Below, piece after piece: positions 54,338 to 63,946 of a stretch of 64,000 nt of DNA; the first letter of the stretch is position 1; every line of letters starts with the position of its first letter. Source of the stretch: Chitinophaga eiseniae. Lineage in GTDB: Bacteria; Bacteroidota; Bacteroidia; Chitinophagales; Chitinophagaceae. Under the pieces are notes generated by a model. The model was not told where the DNA came from. It did not search any database and saw only the letters and a program-made list of their open reading frames with translations. The stretch is taken from positions 243,703 to 307,702 of the forward strand of contig NZ_JABAHZ010000007.1 of NCBI RefSeq assembly GCF_012641265.1. The letters run 5' to 3'. A program made the position numbers and the translations under genes.

Positions 54338-54736
54338 ACTTGCCTTTTTTTTGGTTAATAAATGGGATTTGTATTGTTGCATTAAACTGACCATTTTTAA
54401 ATAGATCAAGGTGATGAATAGTTGTTCATACGTGCCGGGTACAGGACGTGCAAAGCCGTTAGCATGGCGGATGCCATCCTGTTATAGTTGTTTGTAATAT
54501 TTTAGTCAATAGCCGGACTCATAGGTACGTGCAAGGCCTCATCGCGTGTGGCAATGTCTATTCGGGTTGAGTCCTGTTATGTGTTTTTCTTACATGAAAT
54601 GTTGTTTTTTATAACGTCTGTTTTTTACAGGCTGCATCGCTTAAAAGCGCCGAAATAGTGCGCTATGCAAAAGGAGTCGTACGGAGTTGAAACTAGTACT
54701 ACGTGATTTTAAAAAATTTTTAATTTTTTTTAGCAG
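54338..54736. other. 399-base gap upstream of the first SusC, with two direct repeats
   Basis: No gene was seen between the two SusC/SusD pairs. The gap contains acgtgcaaagcc at 54446-54457 and acgtgcaaggcc at 54527-54538, each followed by related ggc/atg words, and a third partial acgtgc at 54430. They may be regulator sites for the downstream pair. No exact TAnnTTTG promoter on the minus strand was found. Confidence 0.45.
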
Positions 54737-56317
54737 CTATCGAATGTCCCACCAGAGCGGCGTCCCCCCGGTGTCCGGTCCCTTCAGGGTGGTAATAGCA
54801 CGGGCTACCGCTTTAGGATTGGTAACCAGTTCTACCTGTGGCATAGGTAAACGGCGGATAAATTTTTCGGTAGGAATGGTACCGCCACTATTATTAATTA
54901 CTACGGGGAATAACTTAGGGTAACCGGTACGCCTGAATTCAGTCCAGGCTTCCTGTCCTTCGGGGAACATGGCAATCCATTTCTGTGTGATGATACGCTC
55001 CAGCTTTTGCTCCCTGCCGGCGCTTTCATCCCATTTAATGGTAATGGTGCTTAAATGCGGATCGCCCGCAGATACATTATTTTCTGGGTTTTGAGGGTCA
55101 ACATATGGCTTGGGCTTGTCAATACTATTGTTCATATAGTCGTTAACGTTATTAATTCCATATTGGTTGAAAGAAGTGGTAATACCGGCGGCATAGTTAT
55201 CAGCTGCAGTACCGGCGCCTTTCCAGCCATTTAATGCGGCTTCCGCTTTCAGGAACCAGGCCTCTGCAGCTGTCATAAACAGGATATTGCTGTTGAATTT
55301 TACCAGTTGGGAGAAGCCACTGTATTCTTCTTTCGCCGAAATACGGATACCGTTACGGATGCCATGATACACATTGGCGCCATCGTCGGTGGGCACAAAA
55401 TAATGTGGTAGCCGAGGGTCTTTATAACCTGTCAGGATAGACTCCATTGGCGCGCTCATGCGTATATCCGCCCAGGTATAACACATGATGTTCAGCGGAT
55501 GGGTAACAGGCGCAATGTTGATGGCAAAGTTGTCAGCCGCCGTTTTCAGCAACCCTAAAGGATGACTGAGGGCCGCTTCCCCTTCCTGCTTTGCCTTTTG
55601 CGGATTAACGCCGGCAATACGGATGGCCAGGCGCAGTCGCAGGGTATTGGCAAACTTCACCCACTGGGTATAGTCGCCTTTATACGCCAGGTCGAATGAA
55701 GTAAAACGCTGCACGGCATTCCTGTTGATATATGCGGTAAGCGTGTCCACCGCCTCCCGCAGATCATTGAAAAACGCATTATAGGCTTGCTCCTGCGAAT
55801 CGTAATCAATGCCCATTTCATCGTTTAGTACGCCATAATGCGTATACATAATAGGACCGTAAATGTCGCTGATGCGGTGCATGGCCTCCACTTTAATAAT
55901 CTGCGCCCATGCATAAAAATCACTGTATGTGCCTTTTGCCTTCTGTTGCGTAAAATCGCAGGACTTCATCACATTGGTATAGGTAACCTGCCAGGGACGG
56001 TTGTTCCAGTAATACAGCAGGCCATAATTGGTATTGTTGATATTGCCTTCAAAAGGAGTGGGCGACATCATATACCCCGAAAAGATATCAGCATTCAGGT
56101 TTTGCTGTAGCTGCGCAGTAGGAGGATCGTTGTAGATCAACAGGCATAGCTGCGCCTGCGATAAAGGTTCCCCCATCAGGCGATAGTCCGCCGCCAGGTC
56201 CTCTTCGTTAAAATCATAAGGATTGGTGTTAATCTCATCAAACTTTTTCGTACATGCACTTACCAGCATAATGGCCACCAGGGCAAATAATGTGGATATG
56301 TTCCTCCTGCTGTTCAT
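54737..56317 (-). CDS. SusD/RagB-family outer-membrane lipoprotein (pair 2)
   Basis: This 526-residue lipoprotein (signal ending LVSACTKKF) has the same landmarks as the pair-1 SusD: DEINTNPYDFNEEDL, EAMHRISDIYGPIMYTHY, FANTLRLRLAIR and IITQKWIAMFPEGQEAWTEFRRTGYPKLFPVV. It starts 11 bases after the stop of its SusC partner. It should bind the same kind of ligand as that channel. The strong similarity to the pair-1 protein indicates duplication of the module. Confidence 0.92.
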   Translation of the reverse strand: MNSRRNISTLFALVAIMLVSACTKKFDEINTNPYDFNEEDLAADYRLMGEPLSQAQLCLLIYNDPPTAQLQQNLNADIFSGYMMSPTPFEGNINNTNYGLLYYWNNRPWQVTYTNVMKSCDFTQQKAKGTYSDFYAWAQIIKVEAMHRISDIYGPIMYTHYGVLNDEMGIDYDSQEQAYNAFFNDLREAVDTLTAYINRNAVQRFTSFDLAYKGDYTQWVKFANTLRLRLAIRIAGVNPQKAKQEGEAALSHPLGLLKTAADNFAINIAPVTHPLNIMCYTWADIRMSAPMESILTGYKDPRLPHYFVPTDDGANVYHGIRNGIRISAKEEYSGFSQLVKFNSNILFMTAAEAWFLKAEAALNGWKGAGTAADNYAAGITTSFNQYGINNVNDYMNNSIDKPKPYVDPQNPENNVSAGDPHLSTITIKWDESAGREQKLERIITQKWIAMFPEGQEAWTEFRRTGYPKLFPVVINNSGGTIPTEKFIRRLPMPQVELVTNPKAVARAITTLKGPDTGGTPLWWDIR

Positions 56318-56328
56318 TGGTGAGTATT

Positions 56329-59300
56329 TTAAATACCTAATCTTAAATTGATTCCCATACTCCGCAAAGGCGGAAGCCCGAATACATCTACCCCCTGTAA
56401 GCCATTGCCCGTACCCATCGATACTTCCGGATCGAAAGGCGCATGCAGCTCAAAGAAGAACAGGTTCCTGCCTATAATGCCAGCCCTCACACTGCGTATC
56501 CATTTCCATTTTAATGGAATACGGTAACTCAGGCTCAATTCCCGCAGCCGTATATTGGTGGCGTCATACATATACATTTCGCCAATACCGGCCCTGGAGC
56601 CGATGGTGGTATAATAAGTCTGCGCATCAATTTTACCGGTGTAGGGGCTCCCGTTTTTATTCACTGCATTAATGGATACGCCTCCATTGTCGCGGGCCCG
56701 GGCACTCACTTCACTCACGCCATACCAGTCGAGCACGGCCTGTGTAACGCTCATGACCTTGCCGCCAAAACGACCGTCTATCAAAAAGCTCAGGTTAAAA
56801 TTTTTATAATCGATGCTATTATTCCATCCCAGGGTGAAATCAGGATTCGGATTCCCTACTTTTTTAAACGCATTGCGCGACTGCAGTTTACCTGCGCCAT
56901 CCAGTATGTACGCGCCGTGATCGTCTTTTACTAACTCTTTGTTAGAGTAAATATCTCCCCATGATCCTCCTTCCATAATAAAGGAACCAAACATATTTAC
57001 GCCGAAGTCTGTCAATATAAACATACTGCTGCTGTCGGCGCCTATAATCCGGGAGTTGGATAAGGAAACAATTTTGTTCTTATTGGCGGCGAAGTTGATG
57101 GTGCTGGTCCAGGAAAGCGCTTTATTCCGTATGGGCATCAGCGTTAGGGTGGCTTCCCATCCCTGGTTCTGGATATTCCCCATGTTCAGGTAATAAGTAC
57201 TGAACCGGTAGCCCGGAGGAGCGGGAATTTCCATGTATTGTTTGTAGTTGTTATTCTTATAGAAGGTAAGATCCGCCGTCACCCTGTTTTTGAGCAGGTG
57301 GGCTTCCAGACCTATTTCAAACGAGCGGTTGTCTTCCGGTTCCAGGGTCAGGCCGGGGTAGATGGTGCGCTGGTTCAATATCACACGGGTAACCCCGGCA
57401 ATGGTTTGCAGGGAAAACGAAGCGGGGCGGGACGAATACGCCGCAATATCATTGCCTACCCGGGCATACGAAATACGGGAACGGAGAAAGTCAATGCCGG
57501 CGGGCATCTTAAACATTTCACTCCATACTGCAGAAAGCCCGGCAGAATAGTAGAAGTAACCTTTATTCTTGGTATTGGTAAACGCAAAAGTGCTGGACCA
57601 GTCGTTACGCCCGGTAATATCTAAAAACAGGAAGTTCTTAAATCCGGCTTGTACGTTGCCAAACAGCGCCTGTAGCTGTTTCTGGTCAATGCCATGCTGA
57701 GCATCCAGCGAGGAGCTCCAGATATTGGAGATGGAAAATTTATTGGGATAAATTAAGCCCGGATCTGCATTGGGATTGGAGCCGTTGAAAGTGCGTTCAT
57801 GTGCTTTGGTGTCGGTAATACTTGCGCCCAGGTTGCCTGCCAGGTGCAGCCAGCTGTTGATCTTGCTGCTGGCATTTATCATGAGATCTCCGTATAGCTG
57901 GGTATTGAATTCTCGCTCCTGGGTATAACGGCCATTGGAACCTGCCAGCACAATCTGTGTACCGGCGTAAGCTTCCAGTTCGTACTGGTCGAGCGATTTA
58001 TCAAAGTTGCCGCGACTTTTTATAGACAGCCAGTTATTCAGCTGCCAGGTGAGCGACAGGGTAGCTAATCCCCTGTACCTGGAATCGAGGCGCAGGTTAC
58101 GTTGCAGTGCCCACATCGGGTTTTGCTGATCATCCTGCCCAATCCATTTTTTATCGCTGCGAATGTTCCACCAGTTTTGCAGGTATAGGTTACGATCCGT
58201 ATCAAAATATTCAAAGTTGTTTTTGTAGTAGTCAAAATCCAATCCCCTTGGAAAGGTATATAGCCCGGAAATGGGGCTGTAGTAGAGACCGGACGACAAC
58301 CGGTTTACGGTGTTTTGCGCGGTAAAGGATACGTTGGCATCCATCACCAGCTTGTCGTTGAGTAGTTTTAATGTTTCGCGTAAATTAACGGTATGCCGGT
58401 CAAACCGGTTGGTAGGCAGAATGCCTTTGTTCGAGGTATTGGCATAGGAAAAGTAGCTTTGTGCGGTTTCGGTGCCACCGCTGAAGGCCACGGTATTGGT
58501 CCAGGTAGACCCGGTCTGGTAAAATGCCTTTACATGATCTGGTGCTTGTATGGACTTGCCCCAGCTGCCCAGCGATCCCGGCTGCGGTGTGCCTACATGG
58601 TCTATACCCGGTGGATCTGTTTGGGCATACCGGTATTGTAATTTCGGCAGCAGGGATGGCATTTCCCGGGTGTAGTCGGAGGAAACATCGATTTTACTGC
58701 GACCGGCTTTTCCTTTTTTGGTGGTGATAAGGATAACGCCGTTGGCGGCCTGGCTGCCGTATAAAGCGGCCGCGGAAGCGCCTTTGAGGATGCTGATGCT
58801 TTCAATGTCATCAGGGTTGATGTTGGAGATGCCATCGCCGCCATCGCGGCCCCCGGCGCCTATGATATTATGCGATTGTCCCCATACATCGGCCGGTTGG
58901 GAAGGCGTATTGTTAACATAGGGTACGCCGTCTACAATATACAGGGGTTGATTTTCCCGGGTAGATTTATTGCCTCTCAGTACCACGCGTACAGAGCCGC
59001 CTACGCCGGAAGCGTTGCAGGTAATAGTAGCGCCCGCCGTTTTCCCGTTGAGGGAATTCATGAAGTTGACGTCTTTTACCAGCTGTAAATCATCGCCTCC
59101 CAGTTGTTGGGTGGAGTAGGGCAGCTCTTTTGCTTTTTTCTGCAGGCCCAGCGCTGTGACCACCAGCTCATTCAACGCTTTCACATTTTCCTGCAGGCGC
59201 ACGTCTATTACATTTTCCGGGCATACTACTATTTCACGGTTAATGAAACCGATAGAGCTGAATACAAGGATGTCGCCGGTGCTGGCTTTAATGGTAAAAC

Positions 59301-59814
59301 CAGCATCGGCGTTGGATTGCGTTCCTTTGTTTGTATGTTTTATCTGGATGGTAACTCCGGGGAGCGGCGTGCCTTTGTTATCGCGTACAATCCCTGTGAT
59401 ATCTCGTTCCAGTGATACATGATTCAGCAGGACTACACTGGGTGACGATGTTTTTTCACTCGCTGTGCCTACTATGATTTTGTTATTGATCCGGGTAAAC
59501 TTTAGTCCGCTTTGTACTGACATTAACGTGAGCACTTCTTCGATGGGTGTTTTGGTGCAGTTTAACGTAATCTTTTTCTTCAGGTTAAGATCAGCTTTGT
59601 CGTAATGAAAGTTTAGTCCTGTTTTTGCCGAAATTTCGGCCATTACATCTTCCAGGTTTTTATTTTTTACCTGGATGGTGACGACAATATCTGTGGGCGG
59701 GTCGGGTATTTGCGTGATGGCACTAGTCATGGTGTTCAGGCTACCCGCCAACAGGAGTGTCAGCATCAACCCCATGGATACAAACCACTTCACGGGGCAC
59801 GGCTTTACCCTCAT
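56329..59814 (-). CDS. SusC/RagA-family TonB-dependent channel with STN signalling domain (pair 2)
   Basis: This 1161-residue protein has a signal peptide (residues 12-32), then an STN domain (about 42-112: VVTIQVKNKNLEDVMAEI, VLTLMSVQSGLKF), a carboxypeptidase-like domain (ITGIVRDNKGTPLPGVTI), a plug (LNELVVTALGLQKK, SILKGASAAALYGSQAANG) and the barrel ending in Leu-Gly-Ile. STN domains contact FecR anti-sigma proteins, and fecR and the ECF sigma gene are immediately upstream on the same strand. So this channel probably senses its ligand and induces its own locus. Confidence 0.93.
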   Translation of the reverse strand: MRVKPCPVKWFVSMGLMLTLLLAGSLNTMTSAITQIPDPPTDIVVTIQVKNKNLEDVMAEISAKTGLNFHYDKADLNLKKKITLNCTKTPIEEVLTLMSVQSGLKFTRINNKIIVGTASEKTSSPSVVLLNHVSLERDITGIVRDNKGTPLPGVTIQIKHTNKGTQSNADAGFTIKASTGDILVFSSIGFINREIVVCPENVIDVRLQENVKALNELVVTALGLQKKAKELPYSTQQLGGDDLQLVKDVNFMNSLNGKTAGATITCNASGVGGSVRVVLRGNKSTRENQPLYIVDGVPYVNNTPSQPADVWGQSHNIIGAGGRDGGDGISNINPDDIESISILKGASAAALYGSQAANGVILITTKKGKAGRSKIDVSSDYTREMPSLLPKLQYRYAQTDPPGIDHVGTPQPGSLGSWGKSIQAPDHVKAFYQTGSTWTNTVAFSGGTETAQSYFSYANTSNKGILPTNRFDRHTVNLRETLKLLNDKLVMDANVSFTAQNTVNRLSSGLYYSPISGLYTFPRGLDFDYYKNNFEYFDTDRNLYLQNWWNIRSDKKWIGQDDQQNPMWALQRNLRLDSRYRGLATLSLTWQLNNWLSIKSRGNFDKSLDQYELEAYAGTQIVLAGSNGRYTQEREFNTQLYGDLMINASSKINSWLHLAGNLGASITDTKAHERTFNGSNPNADPGLIYPNKFSISNIWSSSLDAQHGIDQKQLQALFGNVQAGFKNFLFLDITGRNDWSSTFAFTNTKNKGYFYYSAGLSAVWSEMFKMPAGIDFLRSRISYARVGNDIAAYSSRPASFSLQTIAGVTRVILNQRTIYPGLTLEPEDNRSFEIGLEAHLLKNRVTADLTFYKNNNYKQYMEIPAPPGYRFSTYYLNMGNIQNQGWEATLTLMPIRNKALSWTSTINFAANKNKIVSLSNSRIIGADSSSMFILTDFGVNMFGSFIMEGGSWGDIYSNKELVKDDHGAYILDGAGKLQSRNAFKKVGNPNPDFTLGWNNSIDYKNFNLSFLIDGRFGGKVMSVTQAVLDWYGVSEVSARARDNGGVSINAVNKNGSPYTGKIDAQTYYTTIGSRAGIGEMYMYDATNIRLRELSLSYRIPLKWKWIRSVRAGIIGRNLFFFELHAPFDPEVSMGTGNGLQGVDVFGLPPLRSMGINLRLGI

Positions 59815-59819
59815 ATGAA

Positions 59820-60845
59820 CTAGTTTTGATTTTGCAGATAAACGGTATCGTTTTTAATGGTATAAGAAAGTGATTTTGCCAGGCAGATAATATCCATAAC
59901 GTCTTTAAGGCCTTCATTTTTGAAGGAGCCGTTGTAATTCCATTCTTTTTTGTCGCTGTTGTTCACAACTGTAACACCGTAACGATTTTCGATGCCTGTA
60001 ACGATTTCATTGTAAGGAGCATCTCTGAATACCAGGTATCCCTGTTTCCACCCGGTAATGTCGTCAGGCTTACTAAAACTGGTTTTTACCAGGTGCAGGG
60101 AAATGCGGTCGTAGCTGATCTGTTCACTGGGGAGCAGGATGAGCGGGGCCGATTGCTGACTGGCATTCAGCTGGTCTATTTTCACCTTACCGGTGAGGAG
60201 GGCTACCGTCACTTTTTGTTCGCTGGCGTAAGCGCGGATATTGAAAGACGTACCCAACGCGGTGGTGGCCAGGTCGCCGGCTTTTACCACGAAGTGGCGG
60301 GCAGGATCGGCGGCTACATTAAAAAATGCCTCTCCTTCCAGTAATACCACGGTGCGGATGTCACTACCAAAGTGCTCAGGGTAAAGTACTTTACTGCCGG
60401 CATTCAATTCCAGGCTGCTGCCATCTTCCAGGGTAATACTTTCCTTATTGCCTTTCCCGGTGCTTACTTCCACGAAGCCGTCTCTCACCACGCGATGTCC
60501 CTGGTTGGCTGCCAGCGGAATGGCATGGTCAATGCCCGGAAGAGGAGTCACCTGTTTGGGTTGGTTGAGCCAGAATATGCCTACAGCCAGCAGGAAAACG
60601 GCCGCAGCCACAAAGGCGTACCAGTAGCGGGTATACAGCGGTTTTACGGGTGGCGCCGGCGCTATCTGTTGGTTCAGTTGTATTTTTAAGCTGTCGAGCT
60701 CCCGGTCCAGTTCTTTTTCATCTACGTAGGTGGACTGGTGACGATTTATATTTTCAAACCACTGATCTACAATAGCTGCTTCCTCCGGTGAGCATTTCCC
60801 CTGGTTATATCGTTCCAGCAATATTTTGATCTGTTCTGTGTCCAC
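59820..60845 (-). CDS. FecR-family anti-sigma factor
   Basis: This 341-residue inner-membrane protein starts with GTG. The N-terminal cytoplasmic part (residues 1-75; KILLERYNQGKCSPEEAAIVDQWFE) binds the sigma factor, a helix lies at about 76-95 (FVAAAVFLLAVGIFW), and a periplasmic FecR domain follows (GSSLELNAGSKVLYPEHF, VVLLEGEAFFNVA, VALLTGKVKI). The C-terminal domain (GVTVVNNSD...) is the DUF4974/STN-contacting part. It lies between the ECF sigma gene and the STN-containing SusC, five bases from the latter, the usual order in Bacteroidota. Confidence 0.93.
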   Translation of the reverse strand: MDTEQIKILLERYNQGKCSPEEAAIVDQWFENINRHQSTYVDEKELDRELDSLKIQLNQQIAPAPPVKPLYTRYWYAFVAAAVFLLAVGIFWLNQPKQVTPLPGIDHAIPLAANQGHRVVRDGFVEVSTGKGNKESITLEDGSSLELNAGSKVLYPEHFGSDIRTVVLLEGEAFFNVAADPARHFVVKAGDLATTALGTSFNIRAYASEQKVTVALLTGKVKIDQLNASQQSAPLILLPSEQISYDRISLHLVKTSFSKPDDITGWKQGYLVFRDAPYNEIVTGIENRYGVTVVNNSDKKEWNYNGSFKNEGLKDVMDIICLAKSLSYTIKNDTVYLQNQN

Positions 60846-60901
60846 CTGCTCGGATTTTATGTGTTCTTAAGTCGGAATAACGTGGAAATAGTACCATCGC
60901 C

Positions 60902-60929
60902 ACCGGGTATTTTTTATGAAATACCCGGT
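60902..60929. repeat. Perfect hairpin between sigma factor and fecR genes
   Basis: An 11-base-pair perfect stem (accgggtattt 60902-60912 with 60919-60929) and six-base loop lies directly after the sigma-factor stop. On the minus strand no T run follows, so it may stabilise or attenuate the transcript rather than end it. Confidence 0.55.
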
Positions 60930-61520
60930 TTAAATGAATAAATAGCGGATCAGCAGGATGCAAAGGAGGATAAGATCCGTTTTGGCATAGCTGGCCCTTA
61001 ATATTTTTAATGCTTTAGTGATCTGGTTTTTAACGGTTTGCTGCGATAGTCCCAGGTGATCGGAAATCTGCTCTACGCTGAGGTTTTCGAACCTGCTCAG
61101 CATAAAGATTTCCTTCATGCGTTCGGGCAGATGGTTAATCGCCTCAAATAGTTCCTGGGTTCGCACTTTATTGTCTACCGTATCTGCAATAGAATGGGGT
61201 TGCGCATCAAAGTGCTCAATCAATTGTTGCAGGTACTTGCGATAGGTGGCGTTTTTCCGGTAAATGTCAATGATTTTATAGCGGGCTACCTGGTACAGGT
61301 ATGCTTTTAATGATTCTTTCAGTACCAGTGAATGCCGCTTCTCCCATAGTGAAATGAAGAGTTCCTGCAGTACATCTTTGCTGATCTCTGCCGCGTCGAG
61401 CTTGCTGTGTATAAATAAATACAGCATCTTACTGTAGCGGTCATAAATGGCATTGAAGGCTGCACTATCATCGCTTTTTAACAGCGATACTAACTGGTTA
61501 TCGGAATAACTGCTGTACAT
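60930..61520 (-). CDS. ECF sigma factor of the FecR/SusC cascade
   Basis: This 196-residue sigma-70 family protein has region 2 (FNAIYDRYSKMLYLFIHSK, DVLQELFISLWEK) and region 4 (LPERMKEIFMLSRFENLSVEQISDHLGLSQQTVKNQITKAL). The order sigma, FecR, STN-SusC indicates cell-surface signalling. Its last 15 residues are strongly hydrophobic (LILLCILLIRYLF), which could tether it to the membrane near FecR. It is 138 bases away from the AraC gene, both on the minus strand. Confidence 0.92.
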   Translation of the reverse strand: MYSSYSDNQLVSLLKSDDSAAFNAIYDRYSKMLYLFIHSKLDAAEISKDVLQELFISLWEKRHSLVLKESLKAYLYQVARYKIIDIYRKNATYRKYLQQLIEHFDAQPHSIADTVDNKVRTQELFEAINHLPERMKEIFMLSRFENLSVEQISDHLGLSQQTVKNQITKALKILRASYAKTDLILLCILLIRYLFI

Positions 61521-61658
61521 TGAATGACAGTAGTAATTAAGCGTTTTGGTTGATAATTACTGAAATGAATGTAAGAAGAAAATTTTGATATTCTGAAATT
61601 TGACAGTCTACTTTTTAAAATAACTAAATAACCAAATACTAAAATAATTATATTTTTA

Positions 61659-62531
61659 TCATGCTTCCTTCAGACGGAGCTCATTCTTATACTCCTTAGG
61701 CGTTTTGCCGACGATCTCTTTAAAGAAGCGGTTGAAGTTGGAGAGGTTTTTAAACCCGCAGGAATAGGCGATTTCGGCGATAGACCAGTCTTCTTCTGTT
61801 AAGCGCTTGCAGGCATGGCCTATGCGCACTTCATTTAAAAACTGTACAAACGATTTCTTGGTGCGATTCTTAAAGAAGCGGCAGAATGACTGTGGCGACA
61901 GGTTGGTGATGCTGGCTACATCCTGCAGGGAGATTTCTTTAGAGAAGTTATTCATCACGTATTTGAACACTTCATCGATCTTATGATTGTCTTTTACGTT
62001 GTAGGCATGGGAGTAACCGGTGCTGGCCAGGTAATAACAATCGCGTGTTTCTGATAAAGTTTTCAGGATGTTGAGCAAAGAAATAATGCGGTCCAGTCCC
62101 TCTTTCCGGGGAAGGGCCAGTATTTCAGGTTTCAGCAGTTCATGGGTGGCGCCGGTAATTTTCATGCCCCGTTGTGCCCGGTGGAATAACTCGCTGAGCG
62201 CTTTCGTTTCCGGTAATCCATAAAATTTCTCCCCGAAAATATCCTTTGGGAAATAGATGACCACCGACCGTGCTTTTAAATCATCGCCCTTATAGTATTC
62301 TTCTTCATTATACCATACGTGCGGGATATGTGGTCCAAGAAACACCATGTCGCCTTCCTCAAAGCTTTCAATGCTATCTCCCACAATTCGCTTCCCGTGG
62401 CTTTCCGTAACATATACTAACTCACATTCCGGGTGGAAGTGAAACGGTGTATTGAAATATGGATCACTCCTCTCAATGATGGTGATCTGGTTATCGGCAA
62501 AAGCCCCAACTTTAATAAGGATGGGTTTCAT
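61659..62531 (-). CDS. AraC-family transcriptional regulator
   Basis: This 290-residue protein has an N-terminal cupin-like sensory domain (about 15-110; FHFHPECELVYVTESHGKRIVGD, FEEGDMVFLGPHIPHVW) and two C-terminal helix-turn-helix units (about 190-285; EISLQDVASITNLSPQSFCRFFK, SIAEIAYSCGFKNLSNFNRFFKEIVGKTPKEY). Such proteins respond to sugars or related ligands. It is divergent from the LacI gene and next to the SusC/SusD locus, so it may control that locus. Confidence 0.92.
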   Translation of the reverse strand: MKPILIKVGAFADNQITIIERSDPYFNTPFHFHPECELVYVTESHGKRIVGDSIESFEEGDMVFLGPHIPHVWYNEEEYYKGDDLKARSVVIYFPKDIFGEKFYGLPETKALSELFHRAQRGMKITGATHELLKPEILALPRKEGLDRIISLLNILKTLSETRDCYYLASTGYSHAYNVKDNHKIDEVFKYVMNNFSKEISLQDVASITNLSPQSFCRFFKNRTKKSFVQFLNEVRIGHACKRLTEEDWSIAEIAYSCGFKNLSNFNRFFKEIVGKTPKEYKNELRLKEA

Positions 62532-62845
62532 TCATGTATTAATTTAAGCTACTATATTACTGTGACAGTCCTATACTTTATTACCATCGCCATTATACCC
62601 CCCTGGGGAACCCCTATGCTGGCAGGTGTGTCGTATACAGATCGTCCTATGAATGTTGCCAAGTTATTAAAAATTGGTTAAAAAAACATCATTTTAGCCA
62701 AAATAACCTTTTTATGTGATGGAAGGCAGACAATCCGATAAGGAATAAGTTTTTCAATGTAGCTTGGAATAATTAATACAACAACGTAATTTTCAACTTC
62801 ATTTTGTAAATTACGCTGGGCTAAATCGATGTAGCGTTTTTTTCT
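62532..62845. other. 314-base divergent control region between AraC and LacI genes
   Basis: No gene was seen. The region is AT-rich. A dyad of eight bases (cgtaattt 62785-62792 with aaattacg 62808-62815) lies just upstream of the LacI start and overlaps a near-consensus -7 element (TCATTTTG, 62799-62806), so it could be an autoregulatory operator. No clear -33 box was found. Confidence 0.4.
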
Positions 62846-63865
62846 ATGAAAGGGATCTCTATTAAAGATATTGCAAAGCAAGCTGGTGTATCTCCTACAA
62901 CGGTATCTTTTGTGCTTAACGGCAAGGCAAAAGAAAAAAGAATCAGCGAACAGGTAAGTAAGAAAATCCAGAAAATTGCCGCCCGGCTAAAGTATAAGCC
63001 CAACCAGCTGGCCCGCGGATTACGTACCGGTAAAACAAAAACCATTGGTCTCATTGTAGAAGATATTGCCAACAACTTTTTTGCTTCACTCGCCAAAGTA
63101 GTAGAAGATGAAGCAGATAAATACGGCTACAAAGTACTCTACGGCAGCACGGAAGACAATACGGAAAAAGCAAAAGGCCTGTTGGAAGTATTGAAGTACC
63201 GGCAGGTAGATGGCTACATCATCACGCCTACTAAAAACCTTGATAAAGAAATAGAATTGCTGCAGAGCGCCTCCAAACCGCTGGTACTAATGGATCGCTA
63301 CTTCCCGCATATCAACAGCAGCTACGTAGTGCTCAACAATTATAAAGGCGCTTATGACGCTACTACACACCTGATTGCACAGGGATATAAAAAGATTGCC
63401 ATTGTTACCATCGCCTCAGAACAAACCCAGATGAAAGATCGCCTGGATGGTTTTGTGGCTGCATTGAAAGAACATAAAATACCTTTTAATAAATCGCTGG
63501 CGAAGCGCCTCGCTTTTGATCTCGACAGGGAGAGCTTCAACACAGAGATAAAGAAATTCCTCACTACCGTAAAAGATCTCGACGCAGTTTTCTTTGCCAC
63601 TAACTACCTGGGTATTGCTGGTATAGAAAGCATCCGTTCCCTGGGGTGGGAGATAGGCAAAGAAATTGGCCTTGTTGGCTTTGATGATCATGATCTTTTC
63701 CGCCTGCACAGTCCTTCTATTACCTGTGTATCGCAACCTATTGCCAGCATCGGGAAAAATATTGTGGAAGTGCTGATGAATGAATTAAATCACCCGGGAT
63801 CACCTTCCAGGCAGGTAGTACTGGCGCCGGAACTGGTGGTGCGTGCGTCTTCTTCCCGCACCTGA
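62846..63865 (+). CDS. LacI-family transcriptional regulator
   Basis: This 339-residue protein has an N-terminal LacI helix-turn-helix (SIKDIAKQAGVSPTTVSFVLNG, residues 4-25) and a periplasmic-binding-protein-like sensor domain (from about 60: TIGLIVEDIANNFFASLAKVVE, GYIITPTKNLDKEI, LVGFDDHDLFRLHSPSITCVSQP). It probably represses catabolic or uptake genes until a sugar binds. It is divergent from the AraC gene. An insertion-sequence end starts about a dozen bases after its stop. Confidence 0.93.
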   Translation: MKGISIKDIAKQAGVSPTTVSFVLNGKAKEKRISEQVSKKIQKIAARLKYKPNQLARGLRTGKTKTIGLIVEDIANNFFASLAKVVEDEADKYGYKVLYGSTEDNTEKAKGLLEVLKYRQVDGYIITPTKNLDKEIELLQSASKPLVLMDRYFPHINSSYVVLNNYKGAYDATTHLIAQGYKKIAIVTIASEQTQMKDRLDGFVAALKEHKIPFNKSLAKRLAFDLDRESFNTEIKKFLTTVKDLDAVFFATNYLGIAGIESIRSLGWEIGKEIGLVGFDDHDLFRLHSPSITCVSQPIASIGKNIVEVLMNELNHPGSPSRQVVLAPELVVRASSSRT

Positions 63866-63913
63866 TTAAGCAGAATGTGTCGTCCTGAAATAGGTTGACA
63901 GATTTAAAGATAT

Positions 63914-63946
63914 TCCCGGTCGTCATTAGATGACCGGGATTTTTTG
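63914..63946 (+). terminator. Terminator hairpin inside the IS edge
   Basis: An 11-base-pair stem (63914-63924 with 63929-63939, cccggtc core, one G-T pair) with a four-base loop is followed by six T residues (63940-63945). It could end transcripts from the LacI gene, and it also covers the transposase stop codon on the other strand. Confidence 0.75.
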
